64,000 nt of DNA from Thalassococcus profundi (GCF_003344785.1 NZ_QPMK01000005.1:62001-126000); one strand, 5' to 3'. Counted from the stretch's first letter, positions 49,116-57,054 are shown. The notes: generated by a model not told the origin, from the letters alone. Program-made: numbers and translations.

Positions 49116-50060
49116 TCAGTTCCGTCCCTGGTAATCTGCGTGCGCGACGGGCTCTGCGTCCATGTCCAGCACGTCCTTGTCGAAATACTTGCCCTCGGAC
49201 TCCTCGCCCTCCTTCCATTCGAGGTAGGAGCGGAAGAAGAAGGCGATGGCCTGCAGGAAGATCAGCCCGCAGAAGGCCACGAGCAGGATTTTGAAGAGGA
49301 AGTAGGCGGTGAAGCCGTTGGGGCTGAAGCCGATGGTTTCGACGTTCCAGCGCAGCGCGCGGGATTTCGCCAACAGCCGGTCCAGCCTGTCGGAGGCCGA
49401 GGGGTTGGGCACGATCAGGTGCCGCCAGAGAAAGAACCAGCCGTAGAGCCAGATCAGCACCGCCATGGGCATCATGAAGAACAGGCTGCCGAACATGTCG
49501 ATGATGCGCTTGGTGCGGTAGCTCACGGCGGAATAGATCAGGTCGACGCGCACGTGCCCGCCCTGCACGAAGGTGTAGGTCAGGCACAAGGCGACGACCA
49601 AAGCGTTGTAAAGCTTGAGTTCTTCGGCCCACCAGCTGATGTCGAACTGCAGCGGAATGCCGAAGCCGATGGAGATGTCGGGCCGGGTGAAGATGCGTTG
49701 CAGGAAGACGATGATGACCTGTTGCAGCACCATCAGCAGGCCCGCCCAGGCGAAAAAGCGCCCGAGCCCGTTGGCCAGCCCCTCGAGCACCCGCACGCAG
49801 CCCCACATAAAGCCGTTGCGCCACAGGCCCACCGCCGTAAGCACCAGGAAGGCAGTGAAAACCACGAAGAAGAATTCGACCGATCCGCCGTAGTAGACGA
49901 AGCGCATCACCGCTTCCTTGTCGCTCCAGTCGAGCCAGAGCTGCGGATGCGTGACCGCGTAGCCGAAGTTCCAGAACGCCAGGGCGATGTTCTGCAGCAC
50001 CCAGAGGATCCCGTCCCCCAGCGCGCCGAACACCCCGTCAGATTGCGCCGCGTCTTCCAT
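49116..50060 (-). CDS. TRAP transporter small permease, enlarged (DctQ family)
   Basis: 314 residues, against about 170 for a normal DctQ. The DctQ core (WAGLLMVLQQVIIVFLQRIF, WWAEELKLYNALVVALCLTYTFVQGGHVRVDL, RTKRIIDMFGSLFFMMPMAV) lies in the centre. N-terminal (about 1-75) and C-terminal (about 240-300) extensions add membrane or amphipathic segments. The enlargement parallels that of the large subunit, so the two probably pack together. It lies between the binding-protein gene and the large subunit. Confidence 0.92.
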   Translation of the reverse strand: MEDAAQSDGVFGALGDGILWVLQNIALAFWNFGYAVTHPQLWLDWSDKEAVMRFVYYGGSVEFFFVVFTAFLVLTAVGLWRNGFMWGCVRVLEGLANGLGRFFAWAGLLMVLQQVIIVFLQRIFTRPDISIGFGIPLQFDISWWAEELKLYNALVVALCLTYTFVQGGHVRVDLIYSAVSYRTKRIIDMFGSLFFMMPMAVLIWLYGWFFLWRHLIVPNPSASDRLDRLLAKSRALRWNVETIGFSPNGFTAYFLFKILLVAFCGLIFLQAIAFFFRSYLEWKEGEESEGKYFDKDVLDMDAEPVAHADYQGRN

Positions 50061-50102
50061 GCCTCCCCCCGTCTCCGGTGTCCCCGGATGGTCTTGTCAC
50101 TG

Positions 50103-50133
50103 CAAAGGGGTTCCCGCGCGCGGCGGAAACCCC
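50103..50133 (-). terminator. Attenuating hairpin after the TakP-like gene
   Basis: An 11-bp stem GGGGTTTCCGC/GCGGGAACCCC with one T-G pair (50107-50117, 50123-50133, 5-base loop), followed on the minus strand by TTTGC. It sits between the binding-protein gene and the small permease gene and probably reduces read-through to the membrane subunits. Confidence 0.66.
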
Positions 50134-50156
50134 GTTTTCGTACGGTCAGACCTCGA

Positions 50157-51242
50157 TCACTGGCCGAGCACGCGCACGCGCTGAGCGACGTAATAGCCGT
50201 CGGACTTGTTGATCCAGCTTGCCGAGGAGGCCAGCGATTCCTCGAAAGAGGTGCGGATCTTGGCGAAAAGCTCGTCTCCCATGTTCTCGTCCATGACCTC
50301 GGCCGAAGCGCGGCCGAAGGCGTCCCAGACGTCGTCGGAGAATTGCAGCGTCTTCACGCCCTGGCTTTGCAGACGCGCCAGCGCGGCACCGTTGTTGGCC
50401 AGCGTTTCGGCCAGCTGGTAGTGGGTGACGGCCTGGCTCGCGATGTCGAGGATGTTCTTGTGGTGGTCGCTGAGGTCGTTCCACACATCAAGGTTGACCG
50501 AGGCCGCCAGCGCCGAGCCGGGCTCGTGGAAACCGGCGGTGTAGTAGATCTTGGCGACTTCCTGGAAACCCGCGCGTTCGTCGGCCATCGGGCCCACCCA
50601 CTCGAGACCGTCCAGCGCGCCCGAGGACAGCGCCTGGTACAGCTCGCCGCCGGGGATATTCTGGACCGAGGCGCCCAGCTTGCCCAGCACCTGACCGCCC
50701 AGGCCCGGCATCCGGAACTTGAGGCCGTTGAAATCGTCGGCGCTGGTGATCTCGTTGCGGAACCAGCCGCCGGACTGCGAGCCGGAGTTGCCGGCGATCA
50801 GGCCCTTGAGGTTGAAGATCGAGCCCAGCTCGTCATGCAGTTCCTGGCCGCCACCGTGGTGGTACCAGTTGGCCACTTCCTGCGCAGTGCCGCCGAAGGG
50901 CACGGCGGTGAAGAAGGCATAGCCCGGGTGCTGGCCGACGAAGTAGTAGTCGGCGGAGTGATACATGTCGGCCTGCCCCGAGGACACGGCGTCGAACACT
51001 TCCAGCGCGCCCACAAGCTCGCCCGGTGCCTTCTTGTCGATGGTCAGGCTGCCGTCGGAGATCTTGTTGACATAGTCGACGAGATAGCTGGCCGCATCGT
51101 CCAGCACGGCAAACCCGCGCGGCCAGGACGTGACCATGGTCAGCGTGCGGTTGCCCTGCGCGTAAGCCGGTGCCGCCAGGGTCGAAGCCGCCGCAGCCGA
51201 GCCGCCAAGCGCCGATGTTCTGAGAAAAGAGCGACGATCCAT
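50157..51242 (-). CDS. TRAP transporter solute-binding protein (TakP-like)
   Basis: 361 residues with a twin-arginine signal (MDRRSFLRTSALGGSAAAAS). The mature sequence follows the TakP group of DctP proteins (alpha-keto acid or related acid receptors): TLTMVTSWPRGFAVLDDAA, SADYYFVGQHPGYAFFTAVP, GNSGSQSGGWFRNEITSADDF, the conserved Arg in GLKFRMPGLGG, and LYQALSSGALDGLEWVGPM. TakP of Rhodobacter binds pyruvate-like acids with a sodium ion; the ligand here is likely similar but unproven. GGGAGGA lies upstream of the start. It is divergent from the sensor kinase gene. Confidence 0.93.
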   Translation of the reverse strand: MDRRSFLRTSALGGSAAAASTLAAPAYAQGNRTLTMVTSWPRGFAVLDDAASYLVDYVNKISDGSLTIDKKAPGELVGALEVFDAVSSGQADMYHSADYYFVGQHPGYAFFTAVPFGGTAQEVANWYHHGGGQELHDELGSIFNLKGLIAGNSGSQSGGWFRNEITSADDFNGLKFRMPGLGGQVLGKLGASVQNIPGGELYQALSSGALDGLEWVGPMADERAGFQEVAKIYYTAGFHEPGSALAASVNLDVWNDLSDHHKNILDIASQAVTHYQLAETLANNGAALARLQSQGVKTLQFSDDVWDAFGRASAEVMDENMGDELFAKIRTSFEESLASSASWINKSDGYYVAQRVRVLGQ

Positions 51243-51360
51243 AAGGTTCCTCCCGTTTTATGGATGCGCAGCGGGCTCTTCCCGACATGCGCGGATCGTG
51301 TGAGTGCCGGGACACTACGCAGACGAAAGTCGCAAAGGAATACCCACTCCTACGGAGCCG

Positions 51361-51399
51361 GTGCCGTTTTTCTGCGCAACCCGCAAAATAGTGCGGCAC
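51361..51399. promoter_or_regulatory. Imperfect inverted repeat in the TRAP/sensor-kinase divergent region
   Basis: The outer arms GTGCCG (51361) and CGGCAC (ending 51399) enclose TTTTTCTGCG and CGCAAAATA, giving a broken 39-base palindrome 76-114 bases before the kinase start. It is a candidate binding site for the LuxR-type response regulator. The rest of the 232-base gap shows no gene and no sigma-54 promoter. Confidence 0.35.
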
Positions 51400-51474
51400 G
51401 GCGCGGGAATTGTCTTGGCGGCAGGCCGCGCGAATCCCCTTGGTGCGGGCGCTGCAGGTGCGCTAAGCACGCGC

Positions 51475-52920
51475 ATGGCCCGGCTTCTCGACCGTTTCCG
51501 TTTCAGCTACGCGCAGAAGATCTTTCTTCTGGCGGCAGTGCCGCTGATCCTTGCGGTGTCGGCCATCGCGGTGCTGGTGGCGGTGCAGTCCCGGGCGCTG
51601 GCGGAGCGCGAGATCCGCAGCCTCGAGGCGCAGCTGATCGAAGCCAAGAAGGCCGAGCTGCGCAATTACGTGACGCAGGCGCGCAACGGGTTTTACTTCA
51701 TCTACGGCTCCGCCCCGCCCGACGACGAGGACGCGAAACGGCGTGTCATGCAGATCCTGGCAGCGATGATCTATGGCGAGGAAGGGTTCTTTTTCGTCTA
51801 TGACTACGACGGCACGAACCTTGTCAGCCCGCGCCAGACCGAGCTCATCAACGGCAACTGGCTGGACCTCACCGACAGCGAAGGCACGCCGGTGGTGCGG
51901 CGCTTCATCGACACGGCGCGGTCCGGCGCGGGCTATGTCGAACACCTCTGGCGCAAGCCGTCGACCGGCGAAGAGGCGCGGATGATCTCTTACGTGACCT
52001 CGTTCCCGTCCTGGCAATGGGCGGTCGGAACCGGGGTGTTCATCGACGACGTCGTGGCCTCGGTCGCGGCCTCCCGCGCCGAGGTCCAGACGCGCGTGCA
52101 GCGCACCTTTCTCTATATCGGCCTCATTACGCTGGCGGCGCTTCTCTTGGTGTTCCTGTCGGGCCTCCTGCTGAACTTCCGCGAACGGCGTCAGGCCGAT
52201 GCCAAGCTGCGCGAACTCACGCAGCGGGTGTTCGACGCCCAGGAGGAGGAACGCGGCCGCGTGGCGCGCGAGCTGCACGACGGCATCAGCCAGATCCTCG
52301 TCGGGGTGAAATACGCGCTCGACGCGGCGCGGCGGCGGATGCACACGGGCGACGCGCGCGCCGACGAAACGCTCGGCAAAGGCATCGACAACCTCGGCCT
52401 CGCCATCCAGGAGGTGCGCCGCATCAGCCGAGACCTGCGCCCCGGCGTGCTGGACGATCTGGGCCTCGGCCCCGCGCTCAAGGCGCTGACCGAGGATTTC
52501 CGCACCCGCACCGGCATCGAGACCCGGTTCGAAACGGTGGTGTTCCGCAACCGGCTGGACCAGGACGCCAAGATCGCGCTCTACCGCATCGCGCAGGAGG
52601 CGCTGACCAATGTCGAACGGCATTCCGGCGCCCGCGAAGTGTCGATCGACATCCGCGGCCACACCACCGGCGCGACGCTGCGCATCGCCGACGACGGCAA
52701 CGGCCTGCCGCCCCGCGGCTCAGAAGACGGGCGCGAGGGCATCGGCCTGCGCAACATGCAGGAACGCATGGACCAACTGGGCGGGACACTGCGCATCTTG
52801 TCGTCGCGTTCCGGCACGGTTATCGAGGCGCAGGTGCCGCTGACGCACATGCTGCCGCCCGAGCCCGCCGCCACCGATACGCCCGACACTCGTCCCCAGA
52901 CCCGGAAGGCCCGCGCATGA
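51475..52920 (+). CDS. Sensor histidine kinase with single Cache domain (NarX/DegS class)
   Basis: 481 residues from the ATG at 51475; the frame reads further upstream without support. Membrane helix 1 (about 15-38), a periplasmic single Cache domain (about 40-210; GFFFVYDYDGTNLVSP and SWQWAVGTGVFIDDV), membrane helix 2 (about 211-234), then a HisKA_3 dimerisation helix with the phospho-accepting His268 in VARELHDGISQIL, and an ATPase domain (ALTNVERHSGA, IADDGNGLPP, GIGLRNMQERM). Cache domains commonly sense small organic acids. It is paired with the next gene by a 4-base overlap and divergent from the TakP-like TRAP operon, so it most likely senses the transported acid. Confidence 0.94.
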   Translation: MARLLDRFRFSYAQKIFLLAAVPLILAVSAIAVLVAVQSRALAEREIRSLEAQLIEAKKAELRNYVTQARNGFYFIYGSAPPDDEDAKRRVMQILAAMIYGEEGFFFVYDYDGTNLVSPRQTELINGNWLDLTDSEGTPVVRRFIDTARSGAGYVEHLWRKPSTGEEARMISYVTSFPSWQWAVGTGVFIDDVVASVAASRAEVQTRVQRTFLYIGLITLAALLLVFLSGLLLNFRERRQADAKLRELTQRVFDAQEEERGRVARELHDGISQILVGVKYALDAARRRMHTGDARADETLGKGIDNLGLAIQEVRRISRDLRPGVLDDLGLGPALKALTEDFRTRTGIETRFETVVFRNRLDQDAKIALYRIAQEALTNVERHSGAREVSIDIRGHTTGATLRIADDGNGLPPRGSEDGREGIGLRNMQERMDQLGGTLRILSSRSGTVIEAQVPLTHMLPPEPAATDTPDTRPQTRKARA

Positions 52921-53561
52921 CCGACCCCATCCGTGTCGCCATCGTCGATGACCACCCGATGGTCGCCGAAGGCATCGAGGCGATCCTCGAAGGCTATGAC
53001 GACATCGCCGTGGTCGCCACCCTGTCCGACGGCCAGCAGATGATCGACCGGCTGGAGGCGCTGTCGCCCGATGTGATCCTGATGGATCTCAACATGCCCG
53101 GCCTCGGCGGGTTGTCGGCCACAGAGATCATCCTCGAACGCCGGCCCGACACGCGGGTTCTGATCCTGTCGATGCACGACAGCCCCGAATACATCTCGAC
53201 CGCGCTCAGCCACGGCGCCATGGGCTATGTGCTGAAGGACGTGCCCACCGAAGAGATCAAGCGCGCCGTGGACATGGTGATGGCCGGGCAGCGCTACCTC
53301 TGCACCGGAGCCGAAGGCGCGCTGGCCCCCGCCCGCGCCGGCGCGCGCGAACAGCTGACCAACCGTGAACAGACGATCCTGCTGCAACTGGCGCAGGGCA
53401 AGTCCAACCGCGAAGTCGGTCTGGCGCTCGATATTTCCGTCCGCACGGTCGAAACCCACCGCAAGAACATCAAGCGCAAGCTCGGGATCAGCTCGACCGC
53501 CGGTCTGACGCGCTATGCACTGGAACATGGCGTGTTGCAGGGCACCGGGGTAAAGGGCTGA
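52917..53561 (+). CDS. LuxR/NarL-type response regulator
   Basis: 214 residues; the ATG overlaps the kinase stop (ATGA). Receiver domain: acidic pocket DDHP at 11-14, phosphorylation site Asp57 (VILMDLNMPG), and the Lys in GYVLKDVP. The C-terminal LuxR helix-turn-helix (LTNREQTILLQLAQGKSNRE, ISVRTVETHRKNIKRKLG) binds DNA. It is the cognate partner of the Cache kinase and the probable activator of the adjacent TRAP genes. Confidence 0.95.
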   Translation: MTDPIRVAIVDDHPMVAEGIEAILEGYDDIAVVATLSDGQQMIDRLEALSPDVILMDLNMPGLGGLSATEIILERRPDTRVLILSMHDSPEYISTALSHGAMGYVLKDVPTEEIKRAVDMVMAGQRYLCTGAEGALAPARAGAREQLTNREQTILLQLAQGKSNREVGLALDISVRTVETHRKNIKRKLGISSTAGLTRYALEHGVLQGTGVKG

Positions 53562-53710
53562 CGGCACGCAATCTGCGAGCGGTACCGCTTACGCGGCATC
53601 ACACCCCATCCGCCCGGCGCGTTGACAGCATTCCGCGATTCGAAACGTCGCGATCGGCGCGGGCCAAGAGCCTGCGAAAGCCCGCTTTGCGCACGGGTCG
53701 TCGCGACGGC
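53562..53710. other. 149-base gap after the response regulator
   Basis: It contains the short palindrome AGCGGTACCGCT (53580-53591) soon after the stop, without a T-run, and otherwise nothing recognisable. Confidence 0.35.
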
Positions 53711-53914
53711 TCAGATCATCGGCGCAAAGACCGGCGGATCCTGGCAGTCCCAGTCGATGAACTGCACCTGACCGCCGTGAAATCCGACGTCGTCCGCATC
53801 GGTGCCGGCATGCAGCCCCTCGCCGCGGGCGGCGGCGAAGCCGATCCCGATCAATGCCGCCAGCAGGAAAGCCTGGCACAGGGTGAAATCTCTGAACGTC
53901 AGATGGCGGGGCAT
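53711..53914 (-). CDS. Small hypothetical protein with one membrane segment
   Basis: 67 residues. GGGAGG lies 6 bases upstream of the ATG. One hydrophobic helix (about 11-29: TLCQAFLLAALIGIGFAAA) is followed by a polar tail (GLHAGTDADDVGFHGGQVQF) ending IDWDCQDPPVFAPMI. No family is recognised. The good ribosome site and the helix suggest a real small membrane or secreted protein, but there is no independent support. Confidence 0.5.
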   Translation of the reverse strand: MPRHLTFRDFTLCQAFLLAALIGIGFAAARGEGLHAGTDADDVGFHGGQVQFIDWDCQDPPVFAPMI

Positions 53915-54123
53915 CGCAGCCTCCCGGTGTCGCTGAACTCATCGGTTCATTTAGCGCCGGTTTCGACGTCACGTGCAAATCACGACTTCGCGCAGAATGT
54001 GTCAGGGCGGATCTCTGCCCGCCATCGGCGCGGCTGCGGCCAAAAGTATCGCCGGAAGCGGCTCAAACGAAATTAATGAAAAAATTAATCGCCTATCCGG
54101 TAACTTTTCCGGGAAAAGTGCGG

Positions 54124-54152
54124 TTGACGCCCCCGGCCCCCCGCCATAATGT
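54124..54152 (+). promoter_or_regulatory. ilvBN promoter
   Basis: TTGACG (54124-54129), a spacer of exactly 17 bases, then TAATGT (54147-54152). The -35 differs from consensus by one base and the AT-rich block upstream (around 54070-54120) could act as an UP element. The leader peptide starts about 25 bases after the expected transcription start. Confidence 0.72.
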
Positions 54153-54183
54153 CCCGCCCACGCACGCAAGGGAGTCCCGACCA

Positions 54184-54231
54184 GTGAATCCGCTAGTCGA
54201 CATCGTAGGAACAATGCGCATGGGCCGGTGA
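54184..54231 (+). CDS. ilvBN leader peptide (attenuation)
   Basis: A 15-residue reading frame from a GTG with AAGGGAG 9 bases upstream: MNPLVDIVGTMRMGR, stop TGA. It contains Leu, Val, Ile and Val in a five-residue stretch, the end-product amino acids of the downstream enzyme. Leu is CTA and one Val is GTA, codons otherwise avoided in this GC-rich DNA, which would make the ribosome sensitive to charged tRNA. The peptide has no function of its own; ribosome position decides the RNA fold downstream. Too short for ordinary gene calling. Confidence 0.8.
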   Translation: MNPLVDIVGTMRMGR

Positions 54232-54283
54232 CGGACGCCATAACGGTACCCCATGCGCCCCCGAACCCCACGGGGGCTTTTTT
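54216..54283 (+). promoter_or_regulatory. ilvBN attenuator (antiterminator/terminator pair)
   Basis: Terminator: GCCCCCG/CGGGGGC with 7-base loop (54257-54263, 54271-54277) and six T (54278-54283). Alternative fold: GCGCATGGG (54216-54224, inside the leader frame) pairs perfectly with CCCATGCGC (54250-54258), which overlaps the base of the terminator stem. Stalling of the ribosome on the Leu/Val/Ile codons (54193-54207) would free the first arm and favour the alternative fold, giving read-through into ilvB. Confidence 0.75.
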
Positions 54284-54320
54284 GTGCGCCAAAGACGCAA
54301 CATCGTAAACGGAGAACACG

Positions 54321-56075
54321 ATGACACGCCAGATGACCGGAGCGAAAATGGTGGTTCAGGCCCTGAAGGATCAGGGTGTGGACACGGTATTCGGATATCC
54401 CGGCGGCGCCGTGCTACCGATTTACGACGAGATCTTTCAGCAGAACGGCATCCGGCATTTCCTGGTCCGTCATGAACAGGGCGCGGTCCATGCCGCCGAA
54501 GGCTACGCCCGCGCCACCGGCAAGCCCGGCGTGGTGCTCGTGACCTCGGGCCCCGGGGCCACCAACGCGGTCACCGGCCTGACCGACGCGCTGATGGATT
54601 CCATCCCGCTCGTGGTCCTGACCGGCCAGGTGCCCACCTTCATGATCGGATCGGACGCCTTCCAGGAAGCCGACACCGTCGGCATCACCCGCCCCTGCAC
54701 CAAGCACAACTGGCTGGTCAAGGACACAGAGAAGCTGTCGGGCATAATCCACCAGGCGTTTCACGTCGCCACCTCGGGCCGCCCCGGCCCGGTGCTCGTC
54801 GACATCCCCAAGGACGTGCAGTTCGCCAGCGCCGACTACACACCCAAGGCCAAGGCGCCGGTCAGCCATTACCAGCCGCAGGTCAAGGGCGACATGGAGA
54901 CGATCACCGAACTGGTCGAGGCGATCGAGACCGCCGAACGCCCGGTGTTCTACACCGGTGGCGGCGTCATCAATTCCGGCCCCGCCGCCAGCCAGTTGCT
55001 GCGCGAACTGGTGGACGCGACGGGCATCCCGATCACCTCGACCCTGATGGGGCTGGGCTGCTACCCGGCTTCGGGCAAGCACTGGCTGGGCATGCTGGGC
55101 ATGCACGGGCTGTACGAGGCGAACCTCGCCATGCACGGCTGCGACCTGATGATCAACATCGGCGCGCGGTTCGACGACCGGATCACCGGGCGGCTCGATG
55201 CGTTCAGCCCGAAATCGCGTAAGGCGCATATCGACATCGACCCCTCTTCGGTGAACAAGGTGATCCGCGTCGACATGCCGATCATCGGCGACGTGGGCCA
55301 TGTGCTCGAGGATGTGCTCAAGGTCTGGAAGGCGCGCGGCCGCAAGGTCAACCGCGAAGCGCTGGCCAAGTGGTGGAAGCGCATCGACGAGTGGAAGAAG
55401 GTCGATTGCCTCAAGTTCAAGCCGTCGCAGGGCAGCATCAAGCCGCAGCACGCGCTGGCCCGGCTCGAAGCTCTGACCAAGGGCCGCGACCGCTACATCT
55501 GCACCGAGGTCGGCCAGCACCAGATGTGGGCAGCGCAATATCTGGGGTTCGAGGATCCGAACCGCTGGATGACCTCCGGCGGGCTGGGGACCATGGGCTA
55601 CGGCTTTCCCGCCTCGATCGGCGTGCAGGTGGCCCATCCCGATGCGCTGGTGATCAACGTAGCCGGAGAGGCGTCCTGGCTGATGAACATGCAGGAGATG
55701 GGCACCGCGATCCAGTACCGACTGCCGGTGAAGCAGTTCATCCTCAACAACGAGCGTCTGGGCATGGTGCGCCAGTGGCAGGAGTTGCTGCACGGCGAGC
55801 GCTATTCGCATTCGTGGTCCGAAGCCCTGCCCGATTTCGTCAAGCTGGCCGAGGCTTTCGGCGCCAAGGGCATCCTCTGCAAGGACCCGGCGGATCTGGA
55901 CGACGCGATCATGGAGATGCTTGAGTATGACGGTCCGGTGATCTTCGACTGCCTGGTGGAAAAGCACGAGAACTGCTTCCCGATGATCCCGTCGGGCGAG
56001 CCACACAACAAGATGCTGCTGGGCGAGGCCTCGACCAAGGACGCCATCGGAACCAAGGGCGCGGTCATGGTCTGA
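54321..56075 (+). CDS. ilvB: Acetolactate synthase large subunit
   Basis: 584 residues, GGAG upstream of the ATG. A thiamine diphosphate enzyme in three domains: an N-terminal domain with the catalytic Glu in VRHEQGAVHAAEGYARATGK, a central FAD/anchor domain (GLGCYPASGKHWLGMLGMHG), and a C-terminal ThDP-binding domain (GLGTMGYGFPASIGVQVAHP then the GDG-variant AGEASWLMNMQEM). It makes acetolactate or acetohydroxybutyrate, the first common step to valine, leucine and isoleucine. Note that the usual ThDP motif GDGSF reads GEASW here; the same reading is common in alphaproteobacterial forms. Expression is expected to be controlled by the attenuator upstream. Confidence 0.97.
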   Translation: MTRQMTGAKMVVQALKDQGVDTVFGYPGGAVLPIYDEIFQQNGIRHFLVRHEQGAVHAAEGYARATGKPGVVLVTSGPGATNAVTGLTDALMDSIPLVVLTGQVPTFMIGSDAFQEADTVGITRPCTKHNWLVKDTEKLSGIIHQAFHVATSGRPGPVLVDIPKDVQFASADYTPKAKAPVSHYQPQVKGDMETITELVEAIETAERPVFYTGGGVINSGPAASQLLRELVDATGIPITSTLMGLGCYPASGKHWLGMLGMHGLYEANLAMHGCDLMINIGARFDDRITGRLDAFSPKSRKAHIDIDPSSVNKVIRVDMPIIGDVGHVLEDVLKVWKARGRKVNREALAKWWKRIDEWKKVDCLKFKPSQGSIKPQHALARLEALTKGRDRYICTEVGQHQMWAAQYLGFEDPNRWMTSGGLGTMGYGFPASIGVQVAHPDALVINVAGEASWLMNMQEMGTAIQYRLPVKQFILNNERLGMVRQWQELLHGERYSHSWSEALPDFVKLAEAFGAKGILCKDPADLDDAIMEMLEYDGPVIFDCLVEKHENCFPMIPSGEPHNKMLLGEASTKDAIGTKGAVMV

Positions 56076-56084
56076 CCAGGAGCC

Positions 56085-56132
56085 AAAAGTTTTCAGAAAA
56101 CTTTTGCCGAGACTTTTCTGAAAAGTCTCGGC
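56085..56132 (+). repeat. Twin perfect hairpins between ilvB and ilvN
   Basis: Hairpin 1: AAAAGTTTT, loop CAG, AAAACTTTT (56085-56105). Hairpin 2: GCCGAGACTTTT, loop CTG, AAAAGTCTCGGC (56106-56132). They are directly adjacent, both stems are perfect, and the loops CAG and CTG are reverse complements, so the pieces TTTTCAGAAAA and TTTTCTGAAAA are inverse copies. The first hairpin lies 10 bases after the ilvB stop. The form resembles a small repeat I have seen in roseobacter genomes. Confidence 0.7.
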
Positions 56133-56156
56133 GCCCCAGACAAAGGAACCACGAAG

Positions 56157-56717
56157 ATGTCCGCCCTACAAATCAAAAAAGGCTCGTCCAAGCATTCGGC
56201 CTACAACCTGCGCCCCACCTTTTCGGACGTGCAGGAAACCCACACCCTCGCCGTGCTGGTCGAGAACGAACCGGGCGTGCTGGCCCGCGTCATCGGTCTG
56301 TTTTCCGGGCGCGGCTACAACATCGACAGCCTCACCGTGGCCGAAGTCGACCACAAGGGCCACCTGAGCCGCATCACCATCGTCACCACCGGCACTCCAC
56401 AGGTGATCGAGCAGATCAAGGCGCAGCTGGGCCGCATCGTTTCGGTGCACGAGGTGCATGACCTGACGGTCGAAGGCGGATCGGTCGAACGCGAACTTGC
56501 GCTGCTCAAGGTCGCGGGCAAGGGCGACAATCGGGTAGAGGCGCTGCGCCTCGCGGACGTGTTCCGCGCGCAGGTGGTCGACAGCACGTTGGAAAGTTTC
56601 ATCTTTCAGCTGACGGGCACACCCGAGAAGGTCGATGCCTTCGCCGACCTCATGCGCCCGCTGGGTCTGATCGAAGTGGCCCGCACCGGCGTCGCGGCGC
56701 TCAGCCGCGGCACCTGA
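56157..56717 (+). CDS. ilvN: Acetolactate synthase small (regulatory) subunit
   Basis: 186 residues, long IlvH-type form. The N-terminal ACT domain is visible (THTLAVLVENEPGVLARVIGLFSGRGYNIDSL in outline, with TVAEVDHKGHLSRITIV), followed by the second regulatory half (RELALLKVAGKG, RLADVFRAQVVDST, ESFIFQLTGTPEKVDAF). It binds valine and gives feedback inhibition of IlvB. The stop lies inside the 3' end of the convergent gene (17-base overlap). AAAGGA upstream supports the ATG. Confidence 0.96.
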   Translation: MSALQIKKGSSKHSAYNLRPTFSDVQETHTLAVLVENEPGVLARVIGLFSGRGYNIDSLTVAEVDHKGHLSRITIVTTGTPQVIEQIKAQLGRIVSVHEVHDLTVEGGSVERELALLKVAGKGDNRVEALRLADVFRAQVVDSTLESFIFQLTGTPEKVDAFADLMRPLGLIEVARTGVAALSRGT

Positions 56718-57054
56718 GGCTCAGGCCGTCGCCGCCGCGGCGAAATCGGTCGAGCGACACGACATTGGCACCCCCCGCAGCCTGAGGCGCGGTCCTGCCG
56801 CGCGACAATTTCTGGATCAGGCCCTGCGAATGTGATTGCGCCACCAGCTGCGGGTTGCGCGCCAGGCGCAGATTGTTTTCCTGCGTGACGTCGAATTGCA
56901 CCAGGTCGCCCGCATCGAGCGACAGACCGTCATGCGCGCTGACACCGTTCGACGTGTAGAAGGCGAGATCGCCGTGATCCTCGCACCAGATGATCGCCCT
57001 GCTGTCAGCGGTATCCGTCCACAGAACGACCCCGTACATGCTGTTGCTGGACAT
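56701..57054 (-). CDS. Small conserved hypothetical protein
   Basis: 117 residues from the ATG at 57054 (AAAGG 8-9 bases upstream); an upstream in-frame extension is less likely. The N-terminal half (MYGVVLWTDTADSRAIIWCE, DHGDLAFYTS, LDAGDLVQFDV) reads as a small beta-barrel similar in rhythm to cold-shock/OB-type proteins with a DGDLAFY-like strand; the C-terminal half is polar and basic (LSRGRTAPQ, VVSLDRFRRGG). Related proteins occur in other Rhodobacteraceae, as far as I recall; no function is known. The 3' end overlaps ilvN by 17 bases tail-to-tail. Confidence 0.75.
   Translation of the reverse strand: MSSNSMYGVVLWTDTADSRAIIWCEDHGDLAFYTSNGVSAHDGLSLDAGDLVQFDVTQENNLRLARNPQLVAQSHSQGLIQKLSRGRTAPQAAGGANVVSLDRFRRGGDGLSLRCRG

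Larger units (their letters stand above)
53915..54320. other. 406-base leader region of ilvB
   Basis: The first half (53915-54120) ends in AT-rich DNA with no gene. The second half holds the promoter, leader peptide and attenuator described separately. Transcription should start near 54158-54160, leaving a leader of about 160 bases before ilvB. Confidence 0.7.

Noticed and set aside
51243-51474. Sigma-54 promoter for the TRAP or kinase genes
   Set aside because: I searched by eye for the GG-N10-GC spacing and found no convincing -24/-12 pair; the response regulator is also not of the sigma-54 activator type.
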